From Calycina herbarum (lineage: Eukaryota; Ascomycota; Leotiomycetes; Helotiales; Pezizellaceae), in assembly GCA_001414485.1 (NCBI GenBank), contig LLEY01000019.1, positions 496,001 through 560,000 of the forward strand: DNA of 64,000 nt. The letters are read 5' to 3'. Shown one piece after another: positions 20,354 through 33,626 of the stretch (position 1 is its first letter; every line of letters starts with the position of its first letter). A program made the position numbers and the translations under genes. The notes beneath the pieces are model-generated. The model had not been told where the DNA came from, searched no databases, and was given only the letters and a program-made list of their open reading frames with translations.

Positions 20354-22383
20354 ATGGACTCAGCAGAGGCTCTCCGGAGGCGGACTTTCCAGGCGTGTGT
20401 ACGATGGTACGTGTGATCAAGTTCCGTCCCAGAGATCGATTAACGATAATTTGATAGCCGTCGGAGCAAGATAAAATGCGATGGAGTGAGACCGCAATGC
20501 GGGGGTTGTTCTAAACGCGAGAGGGAGTGCTCCTGGCCCCAAGGCGCTATACCATATCACCATGGACATTTGGATAGAAACGAGCCGGGCATCGGGTCTC
20601 ATCAAAGCTCACATACTGCTGCACCCAATGCGCCGTCAACATTTCTAAAGACTCCGTTTGTCCTTCCCGCTCCTCATCTACTCGAGCGGCTGTTCCGGAT
20701 ATTTTTAAATCGACACCACGAAGCGGAATTTTGTTCCTTTCTCCACAAGCCTTCTCTAGATGTCACTACCCTATATCTTCGGTCACCTTGTCTAGTTACG
20801 TCTATAATTAGTCTTGCTGCTTTGTATGTTCCAAACCATGAGGCTGTGGCAGATTTCGGATTCGATTCTCCATCAACAATGTCAAATCACTTTGCGAGTT
20901 TTGCTAAATCCCATGCAAATACCGCTTATGACGAGCCTTCGAGTAAGTTATCCTCTTATTCCTAAGTCTTTGATATTGCTAACACTTTCGAGTTTGCAAT
21001 GTTCAAGCCTTTTTGATACTCGCTGTACGTGAGCTTTTGTCGTGGTCGAATGTCAAGGCCTATATGTACGCTGGGACTGCTCTTCGAATGGCCCAGGTAC
21101 TACATCTAAGCATTGAAACCAACCAAAGGTATTCTTCTCGGCAAAAAGAAATTCGGAGACGTACATTTTGGGCATGCTTCATTGTCGACAGACTAGTTTC
21201 GTATTCTTACAACAAACCATTTACCATCCCCTTCCAATCAGTGAACGTCAATCTTCCTTGTCCGGAGAATGTTTTTGCTTTCGACGCGGTCTACAGTGGT
21301 TTTACTGTAGAACATCTTGCACTGGAACCAAACAAAGTGTCCCAATTTGAAGTCGTGCCATTTTTCATTGCAATTCTACGCCTTTGGGGAGATGTAGCCT
21401 TCTTACACGTTTCCGGAGGGAGAAGACGTGCCAAGCTTGGCCCCCATGCTCCGGAAGGCGAGTTTTACCAAAATGAGAAAGCCATCGAAAAGTTTTCAGC
21501 AAATTTGCCTGCGCATCTCTCATGGTCTCTTCAAAACTACAAAACACACCAGGTTACGGGACAGACACAAGCCTACATTAATCTCAACTTCTTACTGCTT
21601 CATTCTCGATGTGTGATGCACCAAGAGTACCTCCCCCAACTGGATTTGCAATACAACACTGGTTCCGAAGCCGATTATGTCAATAAATACGATGCCGCTG
21701 GAATACCACTCCATTCTAAAGACAAAGCAATAATGCACACTTGCATGATAAGTGTTCACGCGATCACGGAGATGGCATTGACATTGAATGCTGGTTCGGA
21801 AAAAGATCGAGAACATCTTCAGTCAGTCTTTGCAGCAAATGCTATTCTCACAGCATCTGCAGTTCATCTTTGGGTATTATATACAGTGACTCACGAGGCG
21901 TGTCCAAAGCATGAAGCACTTGCCATGGCCGAGAAGTTACGTCAGATTATTAAATCCTGGCAGCCTCAATGGTCTGTCGCTAGAGCATGGGTCGAAACTC
22001 TCGAGATGCTGTATACGTTATACCTTTATACATACGGAAAGGTCGTTGAATCGGACCTTGACTGCTGGGAAATGGAACCCGGTGTTCTCAATGCAGTTGG
22101 GGAGCCTATACTTCTGAGTGAGCGGAATGCAACGAAATCGGATGATGATGATGCCATCCCAGACCCATCATCGATACATCAACGGCTCTGTGATAAAATC
22201 AGAAGTATCTTGGCAAACCCAATGCTTTCTACTGATGTCAAGAAGCGACATATGAGGATTTACTCTCAGACCTTGTGGCAACATATGTGGACTTTTGCAC
22301 CTATAGAAGGCGTCGATGACGATTTCTTTGACTTTGGTAGGGAGGAACCTCGGCCAAGAGAGCCCTATAATTATTTTGTGTAA
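20354..22383 (+). CDS. Zn2Cys6 transcription factor with fungal_trans domain (regulator 1)
   Basis: Nuclear DNA-binding regulator of the Gal4-type class. Three exons: 20354-20406, 20458-20942 and 20993-22383, giving 642 residues with both introns (51 and 50 bp) in phase. The first splice rebuilds the zinc cluster: ACVRC joined to RRSRIKCD, RPQCGGC, then KRERECSW, that is C-x2-C-x6-C-x6-C-x2-C-x6-C at residues about 16-43. The middle homology domain follows: LERLFRIFLNRHHEAEFCSF, then NVQAFLILAVRELLSW (about 180-195), GTALRMAQVLHL and RRRTFWACFIVDR (about 230-260). The C-terminus is acidic (DDDDAIPD). It lies 430 bp upstream of the hydrolase gene on the same strand, so regulation of its neighbours is plausible. 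Its specific target is unknown. Confidence 0.92.
20407..20457 (+). other. Intron 1 of regulator 1, splitting the zinc cluster
   Basis: GTACGT...GATAG, 51 bp. Removing it creates the second zinc-cluster Cys codon across the junction (TG + C). Confidence 0.88.
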
Positions 22384-22815
22384 ATGGCTATACCCAAACA
22401 GTATTTACCCAAAATATTAGGATAATTTTGTTACTCAAATGATTTTACTTCGAATTGTTGAGAATATTCATTCATTTTACCTTCAATTTCAGTCAACCTG
22501 AGCCTACGAAACTCTTGCCCAAACAACCATCGGATGATTCGGATCTTGACTTCCCTTCAATGAGGCGCTTTCCGCTCCGACCCCCTAGTACAGACCGCCG
22601 TAAATTTCTGCCTAATTGGTTGGATTAAGAAAATACTACATACTGGTTGGGTTTCTATCCCGGAAAGATTTCGGCTTTTCCGAGATCCTTTCGGGTCTCA
22701 CCCGAGGCAGGTCAAGAGAACGAGTGCAATGGGAGACCATAAATACCCCAGTAATTTCCTTCTTTTCCTAAAAAAAAGCAAGAAATCTTCAGGCTCTCCC
22801 CCACACTCGAACACA
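22384..22815. promoter_or_regulatory. Intergenic region and promoter of the hydrolase gene
   Basis: About 430 bp. A TATA-like CATAAATACCCC lies at 22738-22749, some 70 bp before the hydrolase ATG. Nothing else is recognised. Confidence 0.45.
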
Positions 22816-23711
22816 ATGGCTTCTCTACCACCCTCTACTTGCTGCGCCAAAAATGTTGTTCATGAAGGAAACCCCCAAGGAAGCATGGAAATGATCGAAG
22901 ACAGTAAGCCTCTGAACTTCCCATAACCTGTTTAATTGATTGACACTATCAGTTCCCGTTTATTTCGCTCGTCCCACTACTTCGAATGGAAACGCTATCA
23001 TCATATTCCCAGATATCTTCGGTCCAGTCTACAAAAACGTCCAGCTTGTAGCAGACGCATTTGCAGCCAATGGTTATGTGACTGTCGCTCCTGATCTCCT
23101 CAACGGCGATGCTTTCAGTCCCATAAACTATGAGCCCGAAAAGATTGACTGGAACGAGTGGCTTTCTCGTCATAATGATGAAGTTATCGATCCGATCATC
23201 GAGACTGTCGTCAAACATCTCAAAGAAAGCCCCAAGATTGAGAAGATAGCGGGTGTGGGGTATTGTTTCGGTGCGAAGGTAAGTCTTTGAAAGATGGAAA
23301 ACTCAAAATAACGAGGACTGATGATTATTTTAGTACGTCATCCGTAACATGAAGCAGAATGGTGGTTTGGATGCTGGATTCATAGCTCATCCATCACTCG
23401 TAACCTCCGAGTCACTTCAAGCTATCACGAAGCCTCTTTCAATTGCAGCAGCTGGTAAGAAAACTTCTGAATCCCTTGAGAGGTCGTGACTAAGTGATGC
23501 ATCTGTAGAAATTGACCCAGTTTTCACAAACGAGAAACGCTACGAATCTGAAAAGATCCTTGTCGAGCTCAAAATCCCGTACCAGATCAATCTCTATGGC
23601 TCTGTTGCTCATGGCTTTGCCCTCAAAGCAGATTTGACCATCAAGGAAGTGAAATTCGCAGCGGATCGAGCGTTTGAACAAGCGGTGACTTGGTTTGAGC
23701 ACTGGCTATGA
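22816..23711 (+). CDS. Dienelactone hydrolase family protein (AIM2-like)
   Basis: An alpha/beta hydrolase that opens lactone or ester bonds; probably cytosolic, as no signal peptide is seen. Four exons (22816-22903, 22953-23278, 23334-23454, 23509-23711), all in phase, give 245 residues, the usual family length. The N-terminus STCCAKNVVHEGNPQG is typical of the AIM2-type group. The nucleophile elbow is GYCFGAK (Cys at about residue 134). The Asp is in EIDPVFT and the His in VAHGFAL, completing the Cys-Asp-His triad. NAIIIFPDIFGPVYKNVQLVAD matches the family's FPDIFG region. Neighbouring regulators and reductases suggest a role in a small catabolic or tailoring pathway; the substrate cannot be told from sequence. 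Confidence 0.92.
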
Positions 23712-23983
23712 ACTTTGAGAGAATGTATTCAACATACCTATTCCAAAGCATAGATGTGAGGATGTAGCTAAATCTCGAACTACAAGGTGGAATAAAATAT
23801 AGTGGGTGTTTGTGGGCTTGCTTCAGCAATAGTCATTTTGTAATTTACTTTTGCCTTTTGGGCCCTTGACTCTACTCTTGTTTTCGACTGAAGCGTTTGC
23901 GATCAATAGCTGACATAATTATTCACTATGCAGTCGGGATTGCACCCAATGTCGTAAGATGATCGGGTGGTTGAGTCTCGCTA

Positions 23984-25215
23984 ATGAAGGCTAAGCTTGG
24001 CGGAGTAAATGGGGAACGCAACCTCGACAGTAGACAGAACATGCCTCTTTTCAAAGTCTACGATTCCAACACCAAAAAGCTCGTAAAACTACGTTATCAA
24101 ATGTTCTTTTTATCCAAATTTGATGGACGTCAGACTGAACAGGAACCAGGACGTCCTCGTCATCGGAACCAATCTAGATCTTAATCTGCTCAAGACTTGA
24201 ATGCCAACGTTCCATCTGTCTTAATTTCAAAGAGTTTGAAAGTTACAGATGAGATACAAATGAGACAAAAGCTTAAGACTCATCAGCATGTGAAACACGA
24301 CAATACAGTATCAGGTGAGAGCGCGAAGTGTTACACTAACAAGCACGATAGTTCCAAAACAACTTCCACTCTCGGGCTAGATAGCTGTCGATACCCAAGA
24401 ACAGAACATTTCGGACTGCCACGTCAATGGCAATGATGACGTGGATATCAAATTCGATATTTGAAATCGCTCCTAGAAGGGAGCGACCCGTCAAGTCAGA
24501 GAAACCAGATGAAGAAACAAATTCTCGAAGATAAGAAATCAACGATGCACGTTTCCAAGATACGAATCGATTCAAGATCCAAGTCTTCTGAAAGCGATAT
24601 TGACCAGAAAAGAAGCATCGCCAAAGTTACCAACGTCGCACCCACAGTTTGAAAACCGCAGGTCCGTTGAGCAAGTCACCCTCTCTCCGAGCAGACTTAG
24701 AGTACAGAAGCCGGAGGTGAAGGTAATACCCCAAGTGCAACTCTCTTCTACAATCCACAGAAGACGATGCCGCAACGAAACAACCAACGCCAGCTCAGTC
24801 TGGCAATGGGGAAGGTGTCGAGAACACTGATATCGATGATAAATCCCACAACCATAAAAGCAGAGTGCTTCGGTGAGGAGGATTTGATGCTTGATGAACA
24901 AGCCCATCCTAATCCCAAACATGGGAAGGCTAAACCATAGGGCGAGTTTTCGGCCAGGCAAGTTCAATCTGGTGGAGGTGAAGGTATCAAGACCACTGAC
25001 ACCGATTGTAAAATCCAATAACCATAACAGCAGAGTGCTGTGGTGAGGATGATTAAATTCCTTATGGACAAGCCGACCCCAAAGGCTCGAACATATGGCG
25101 AGTTTTCGACCACTCCAGTTCTGTCTGGTGGAAATGAATGTGCCAAGATTACTGACACCGATTATGAAGTCCAACAACCATAACAGAAGAGTGCTGAGGT
25201 GAGGATGATTTGATG
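23984..25215 (+). pseudogene. Degenerate hydrophilic coding region with internal ~160-bp repeats
   Basis: Several short plus-strand frames follow one another with shifts (23984-24184, 24197-24436, 24461-24652, 24600-24830). They are rich in Lys, Ser, Gln and Arg, as in a decayed repetitive protein. From about 24790 to 25215 the DNA is an imperfect tandem repeat: GGTGAGGA(G/T)GATT at about 24871, 25042 and 25198 (spacing 171 and 156 bp), each preceded by a CATAA(A/C)AG(C/A)AGAGTGCT-like block. The family is not recognised. It may instead be non-coding repeat DNA. Confidence 0.35.
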
Positions 25216-25461
25216 CAACTCATTTGATCACAGAAGAGTTAGATGCATTCGGACTGTTGTGATCACTTGATGGCGGAGGATAGAGATGATGAGATGAGGG
25301 TGGTGGAGGTGAAGAGGGAGTTGAGTGCGTTTCAATTTTTGGTATCTTAATTGATAATGGAATTGAACCGAAATATGTGCTTTGAACTGTGATGTAAAAT
25401 GGCCTCGACTGTTGGGAACTTGAACAAGTGTGACTTACAGATATATTGATCCCATCCCTCT

Positions 25462-28154
25462 TTACCATGTAAACCCATCACCGCCCTGCTCCACATAACT
25501 CTCAAACCCCGTCCCATCCCCAACATCTCCAAAATCTAACATCAAATCATCACCAAACCCCTCACCCATACCCACACCAACCCCTCCCACTCCCAACCCC
25601 GTACCCTCTGTAACTCTCACGGGATTCTCCATATTCCCACTCAATTGCACAATAAGTCTCCACATAGGTGTCTCTCTCACGGGCTGGTTCTCGCCATCAT
25701 ACAAAGCAAAACAATACTCGACCATCCTCTGACCACGGTCTTTATCAAACTGTCTCTCCACATGGGGAATTTCCGTGAGTACGATAGCTAGTGCTAACCA
25801 GGGGATTTGGGAGGTGAAGAGCCAGTCCCAGGATAGGGTGCTGAAGGTTGTTGTGTGGTATTGGTGGGCTTCTAGGAGTGTTATGGCTGCGATGAAGACT
25901 CTGAAAGGGGTAAGTGAGAGGTGGGATGATAGGGGGATGATAGGGGGATGGAGGAGGAGATGGAAGGGAATGGGAAAAATTAGATAAAAGGGAAAGGGGT
26001 TAAGTGGGACTTACTGATATCTGCCACCTTCTGTGGTATGTGATCTCGATTTCTCAGTTTGTCGATGGCGAATCGACAATCGCAACGTCGCGAGCTTAAC
26101 CTCCAAAAAAGCAACAATCACAGTATGGGATGGGTTACTGTTATCAACATCCTTCAAATACTTCTCCAAAACAAAACTCTCAGTCTCCCGTATCACATCT
26201 TCCCTTTTCTCAAACTCCGTAGGTTCTATATCAGCAAGTTCCCGAATACAATCCCCAACCGCCCTATAAACAAGCACAAAACTCATATCCTTAACCCCCT
26301 CCTCATCCCCCGGCGCATCAGCAGGCTTAGCAAATCTACTAGCATGCCAATCCCTATCATTCGCATTCTGCGGGGGTTTAGAATCCGCCTTGGCAGGGAG
26401 ACAGGATTCAGAGCCGTAGGAGTTTATGGCGTGTCCGTCGAGACAGGAGATGTAGTTGTAGATTCGACGACGGATGTTGCATACCCATGGGGAGTAGGGG
26501 AAGTGCGAGGGGTCGCGGTGGATTCCGAGGGTTTTTGAGAGGTTGGAGGCGATGCCGAGGAGGGAGACGGCGTCTTTGTAGAGGTTTTGTTGGAAGAGGA
26601 ATGTCTGGATGTATTAGCGATGATCAAGAGAACGGAAAAGGGGGTTGGAGAAATACTATGTAGTGGAGAAGGGCGCCTAGACCGTGAATAGCTTCTGTTT
26701 TCATGTAATCTATATTGGTCAATGCTGCTTGAGCGGAGAGTTGGAAACGAGCTAAGACTTCGGGTTTCGGTGCTGAGAATATTTCTTGAACGATAGTTGG
26801 TCGGAGAGTATTTATCGTGAGTAGATAGATGCAGTATAGTAATGCTTCGAATTCCCGGGATAAGCCAAAGGTCCCACGACGATATTGATCCAGCTCTTTG
26901 GTAAATAATGTTTGGTGGATTATTCTTGTGAAGGGATGGACTCTTTCGAAGAAGTGCTTGCATAGCTTATTGCTTTCCTCAACTGTGGGATGTGCCAGCA
27001 TCAGGTGTGGGGGACCGGCTGGTGGTAGTAAAGATAGCCATGGTAAAGAGCTATTGAGTGATGAGGAAAGGTCGAAGAGACGTCTTAAGTCCTCAATCTG
27101 CTCTATGGTTAGTATTGCGTGATTCGAAAATCCATCATAATCATGCCAAAGAAGGTTGAAAATCGTTGGGACAGAAGGGAAACTCAAGCGCCAGGGGTTA
27201 CCGGAATTCGTGACTGGATCACAAGGGACTTTGCTCATCTGTATATGCCACAAATCTTGTAGAAGAATAAAAGTGACAAGAGACCTCATTGCTGTGGTTT
27301 TTGGCCATAGAAGAAGTGATTTTCGGACTCTTAGTTAAACAAATGAGAGACAGGTATTCTACTCCGTACAATTGACCAGTTGACAGTTCCTGCACTGCTC
27401 GAGGACTCAATCTCACGGGAGGTGAAAACAATCTTAATCGAAGGCGAAATTTAAAGGAAGAAAATAAATATTGTGTAGACGCTATTCAGTATGCGAACCA
27501 AGAAGACAATGAGAGTAGATTTCGTCTTCCAGGTTGCTCAAAGCCGCAAAGCCTAATCAGAGATCAGGATTATGACTTCAAGACTAGAAATACTATAGAT
27601 TTTGATAAGAATCGAAGAAGGGGTTATCTCGCTCAAAAGAGGCTCAATGACATGAAGCAACGAGGATTGAGGAAACACTCGTAACCAACCTCAGGAATCA
27701 AGCCGGGCCAAAAGTCCGCATCATGATAAGCACTACATCCTTCCTGGAACAAAATCTGCCCAACAGGACTTATCGAATTCTCAGTGGCAGCAGCAAACGA
27801 TGAAGATATATTTTCCTCAAAAGATGGCGATGTTGACGAAGTTCCCAGTGGCGAAACTCCAGGGCGTTGGCGTGGCGCTTGCGAGGCTTCTCCCCGGCTT
27901 CTAGACCCCCCATCACTACTCATCATGGCAGCCATCATCTTCTCCAACTTTGCCAACCGTTCACGCAAATCAGCATCTGACGATGCCATCGCAGGACTGG
28001 ATCCATCGACTCGATTATCCGGGCTTTCGTATGCGCAGAGCTGTTTGGAGCGCGTACAATTCGAACATGGTCGCGATCGGTCGCATTTGATCTTGCGTTT
28101 GCGACACGAAATACATGGCTTTCCGTGCGCGCCCACCAACGTGTCGCTGTCCAT
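25462..28154 (-). CDS. Zn2Cys6 transcription factor (regulator 2), gene model partly resolved
   Basis: A Gal4-type regulator read leftward from the ATG at 28154. The first exon (28154 to about 27700) encodes PCISCRKRKIKCD, RPCSNC, TRSKQLCAY, i.e. C-x2-C-x6-C-x5-C-x2-C-x6-C at residues about 14-40, then a leucine-rich coiled-coil-like linker (LRERLAKLEKMMAAMM). The regulatory part is on three exons in phase: 27289-26657, 26604-26015 and 25900-25462 (introns 52 and 114 bp), with HFFERVHPFTRIIHQTLF, YIVTF-type junction removed by splicing, LGIHRDPSHFPYSPW and RRRIYNYISCLDGHA. The connection between about 27700 and 27290 is not solved. The downstream part could be a separate 553-residue gene from the ATG at 27289, but zinc cluster plus this middle domain is the usual single-gene order. 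Confidence 0.78.
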
Positions 28155-28629
28155 CTCGAGGGAGTTCACAATATGATGGAGTTGAACCGTGAGGGAAACG
28201 AAAAGAGAAGGAATTGAGATTGAGAAGGATCGGAATATCCTCCACTGCAACACAACCCAATCTCGAAGCCCACGGTTGTCTAGACAAAGCGAGGGAGTTG
28301 AAATGACGATACTAGTACTTCGCACGAACAGAAGAAAGACAGGCCGAAAGTTATGGATATGGCGGAACCGCTTACCGCACGTGAACGTTGGCATCGGCAG
28401 AAGAAACATTGGAAGCTTCTAACGGGACGAATTGGCCTTATCTCCAGTACCTCAAAACCCATGCCGCCCGGGAAAAGAATGATGGAATACACTCGAGACT
28501 TGCGCTTCGAAATAAACCACGCCTCCCTTGGATGTATCCATTCTATTGTTCATTAACCCCATTAACATACACTATTCCCACCTCTGAATTTCCTCGCCGC
28601 CTATTCGTTCAAGTTCGTTCCCACCCCAG
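28155..28629. promoter_or_regulatory. Intergenic: promoter of regulator 2, 3' end of the reductase gene
   Basis: About 475 bp between two minus-strand genes. CACGTGAACG lies at 28378-28387. No gene is seen. Confidence 0.45.
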
Positions 28630-29888
28630 TTATATGTTCTTGAGGTCTTCAGCAACCATCGCCGGTACGCTTTGCAAGACATTGGGTCCCTTTGCCTCCC
28701 ACCCAAGCGCATGAATCCGGTCAGAGCGACTTCGACAATTGCCTCCCCAAAGTACGGAAGCCCACGGGTGTTGCTGAGTGGCATCCTCCACCGAAATTGG
28801 GTCGACATCTCCAGTCTTTATGGCACCCTGCTCGTACAAGGCCTTGGAGATAGCCACAGCGATATCACCCCATTTCTAGGTTGAAATTAGCTATGAAGAC
28901 AGGTTGTATGAGTAGCGGTCCAAACTTACAAATTCTTCCGCCTCAACGAAATAATACCCCTCGTCTCCCCATTGGGCTTTTCCGCCTTGGGGCTTCGATC
29001 CCTCTTCGGCCAGCAAGATAGTAGCATCAGCTACATCGTCAACATGGACAGCTATCCGGTGTCAGTTGTTTCCCTTATATCATCGGGATTTCTTACCATC
29101 CCAATTGTTCTGTCCTTCCCCTATCTGGAATCCCTTTCCCCGTTTGAGGATGGCAGCCGTGAGCATCGGAATCTGGGCACTGTTGACCTTGATAGGACCT
29201 TTTCCAATTCCATGGATCAATGGTGGAGAAATGATTGCTGTGGGTACAGAGAACTTCTTTTGTGCTTCGAGAACGGCCTTTTCCACGTCGCGATGAACAT
29301 GGCCTTCTTCTGGCAACGAAGTCACCTCTGCTAGATCGGCAATATCATGGTAAATCTTGTCAGAGGGTTGGCCTGTGAATGTTAGCAAAGTGTAGGTGCC
29401 AGTTTGTACCGGGCCTTTTACCATATCCATTTGGAACATCATGAAGCATTCCTGTTCCGCTGACGTGGATAACATGTGCTGGGGTTGGTTTCTTCAAACT
29501 CGCTCCTTCAATGATAGCCAAAGCTCCCGGAATATGATCGGCAGACGCCAGTTCTACGTTTTCATTAGATTCATCTCTGCAGTTTGGAAGAGGTTATAGT
29601 ACGCAAAACCACATCAGCCTTGGAAGCTTCTTTAATGAGCAAGTCTCTGTCGTCCAAGTTTCCGGTCACTACCTCAATCTTGGGCCAACGAGAAGTTACA
29701 ATGTCCTTCTGGGCTTGTGTTCTCACGAGAGCCTTTACTCTGTTAGCTAATATCTCTTAGTAACTAAAACTTTGTGGTTTGCATACCACTACATCCCAAT
29801 CAGGATGTTTCTCAATCATTCGAACCGCAACATTACCACCGAGGTATCCCGCAGCACCAAGTATGAAAACTCTAGGTGAGGTAGACAT
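28630..29888 (-). CDS. NmrA-like / atypical short-chain NAD(P)-binding reductase
   Basis: Rossmann-fold protein of the extended/atypical SDR group; members are NAD(P)H-dependent reductases or redox-sensing regulators. Six exons (29888-29787, 29732-29603, 29553-29422, 29372-29097, 29051-28930, 28875-28630) with introns of 45-54 bp all join in phase to 335 residues. The nucleotide-binding motif LGAAGYLGGNVAVR is at residues 9-22; DWDVVALVRT closes the second strand; ASADHIPGALAI and VIHVSGTGML follow. The segment FSVPTAIISPPLIHGIG is the family's substrate-side loop. AVHVDDVADATILLAEEG and the C-terminal SRSDRIHALGW are also typical. No signal peptide, so cytosolic. It shares an 880-bp divergent promoter with the Old Yellow Enzyme gene. 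Confidence 0.92.
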
Positions 29889-30767
29889 ATCCTTTTATTT
29901 GTAAGTATTTCGATTTTCTTTTGTAGACCCTTTTTCTCAAGAAATTGGAATTGATCAAGCTGTAGAATGAGTTCCTGTATTCAATGAATGCGTTGATATT
30001 CTTCTCTTCTAGCTTCCCTCCCCTTCTTATGTCCCCTCAACCGGTCAGTCATTCCACCGCTTCCCAGCATTTTTGGTAATCCGAGATTTGAAATTGATGT
30101 GTTGGCATGAATAGATCCATCATCGGGCGCCGGCGAGGGGAGCGAGATGCTCTTGAGAGATAATGATTTTTGGAGTTGAGCGGCGAGTGGCTTTGGGGCG
30201 GCGAGATCTCGCTGGTTCGGCGCCCTCGCCGAGAATTTTTTGTACCTCTGGAACTTGAAAATAAATTATAATAGCGGGATTTAAATGGATGGAAGATTAT
30301 TCTATTGTTAATTTGCTATTAAGGATTTCTTCTCGTTTTTTTTATAGGTATTTTTCTATTTACTTTTAGACGTGTTATTGTTTTGTTGGGATGCGGAAGT
30401 TGTCTCGGGTTCACACCGAATCCCGAATGCCAGCAACCACATGCAGATGGACAGTCACTTGTGTCGTAGGTAAGCAACTCACATGAACTAGATGTAGCAG
30501 TACGACGGTAGGTTGAGTATTGTTCCTTTTCATCTCTTGATTTGTTAGTTGACCTGTGAGCGATTTCTTGGTATGACTTCATCAGGTCATATGTGCAGTT
30601 ACTTAGTAACCCCAGCTGAGCGAAACCTGAAGTTGAACATCTACCGGTCCATCTCACTTAAGTCGGGCGTATATAGTATCCCTTTGTCCACATTTACAAG
30701 TCTTCGATACTCTCGGTACAAATTTAACTTCTCAATTTCCCCAAAATATTTAAACGCAAACCCTAAA
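29889..30767. promoter_or_regulatory. Divergent promoter between reductase and Old Yellow Enzyme genes
   Basis: About 880 bp between two gene starts pointing apart. Its most structured part is the GC-rich dyad at 30125-30231. An open minus frame at 30319-30657 has no family features. Confidence 0.6.
30125..30231. promoter_or_regulatory. Cluster of CGGCGAG sites with inverted ends
   Basis: CGGCGAG occurs at 30131-30137, 30181-30187 and 30199-30205, and in reverse (CTCGCCG) at 30225-30231. A perfect 12-bp palindrome GCGAGATCTCGC lies at 30201-30212. GGGCGCCG (30125-30132) and CGGCGCCC (30218-30225) form inverted ends. CGG triplets are the half-sites of Zn2Cys6 regulators; that these bind here is inference. 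Confidence 0.5.
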
Positions 30768-32312
<1,545 letters not shown>

Positions 32313-33025
32313 AAGGCCATAGGGAAGGGTGGCGAATAGATATCTTGAATTGAAGTTACTTGCAGGTTATGTTTGATATATATTTGTGGACGCGTTGCTG
32401 CCCTTTTCTTCTCCTCTGCGCTCGATTATGGGCTTTAGGATGAGGGAAACTCATTCTCACAGCCTGTTTTTCATTCTCTTGTTTGCAGAGCCAAAATTAC
32501 AGCCTATCATCAAACTTCTTTTTAATTTTCCAATTTGGGGGTGGAAAGTATGTCACCAAAAGAGCTCAATTGCTCTGGTCCACAGTCCATATCTTTACTT
32601 ACAACTTGCTCCTAAGCCTCTCTAGACCCGCAGATAATCAGTTACTCCAACCTGCTTTGTACCTTTCGTACTCTGAAAGAAATTTTCAGCGGATTGTATT
32701 AGTGTCGAATATTTCTCTATTGTCGATTTCTTCCTTCGCGTTTGTTAGGAAGGTAGGTTCTCTTTGAGTTTGATTTGTACTTCTCTTCATTGTCCTTCAT
32801 ATTGTTGAGATGAGATGAGAGAGAGAACTTTGTACTTGCCGAAGGAAGATCCTCAAACAAACATGTCTGGGAGTGCCCCAGGTTCTAACTTCCTCATTGT
32901 GCCAAAGTCCTGTCAGATTCGTGTTTTTATTGACGAGTGGGGGAGCGAGAACAATTTTTGTTCAAGAATGTTAGTGTGAATGGGGGAGTTGTACTTGTGC
33001 AATTTTAACTTATTTTAGGTGATGG
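32313..33025. other. Intergenic downstream of the Old Yellow Enzyme gene
   Basis: About 710 bp. No gene, repeat or RNA is recognised; frames in it are short and lack protein-like composition. Confidence 0.5.
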
Positions 33026-33235
33026 CTCGCGATGGACATTAAAAGCGGTAGCAAATACATCAGGTTCGCACCTGCCTAGGTACCTAGCTCTCGTTGTTCC
33101 AGATTTTCAGGGTAATCCAAAGTAATTATTCTAAACACTTGGAACAATTTAAAACATTGGCCTAGGTGTTTTAGAACCAAAGTATTTGGTTATTGAAAGT
33201 TAGAATTTACTGCCACTTTTAATATCCACCGCGAG
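33026..33235. mobile_element. MITE copy 1 (non-autonomous inverted-repeat element)
   Basis: 210 bp. Its ends are inverted repeats of about 30 bp with consensus CTCGCGRTGGAYATTAAAAG followed by YGGYAGYAAAT. Target copies GATGG flank it (33021-33025 and 33236-33240). The interior matches the reverse complement of copy 2, including TACCTAG(C/T)(T/C)CTCGTTGTTCC. No coding capacity. Confidence 0.82.
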
Positions 33236-33626
33236 GATGGGTTGGATAGTAGGTATTGAGATTTCCCCTTTTTAGTCTTTTGAACTTGTAAGGTTTTTGA
33301 ATGGAATTTATTCTAGGAACTGTATTTCCTTGTTGATGAAGAGGTAAGCAAGCGTAGTATGATAAAATTCTGGTTAATTACTAATCAATTCTGTAAATAT
33401 AGACATAAACTACTATGCATTATTTGTAAAGTAAAAGAGTTAATACTCAAAATATAGTAAAGACGTGAAAATATGCATTTTTCGTTCAATCTCACTACTC
33501 TACTACAGAAATAATATAAGTATCTATATACCACACTCTCCCAATCGCAGACTTACTTGTGTCTTCCGTCATTGGAATTGCTCTCTAAACTCTCGATAAG
33601 GATGACTGGCTTAAAATAAACACTTT
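33236..33626. other. Intergenic between MITE copy 1 and the kinase-like gene
   Basis: About 390 bp, AT-rich. It is the likely 3' flank of the kinase-like gene; nothing else is seen. Confidence 0.45.
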
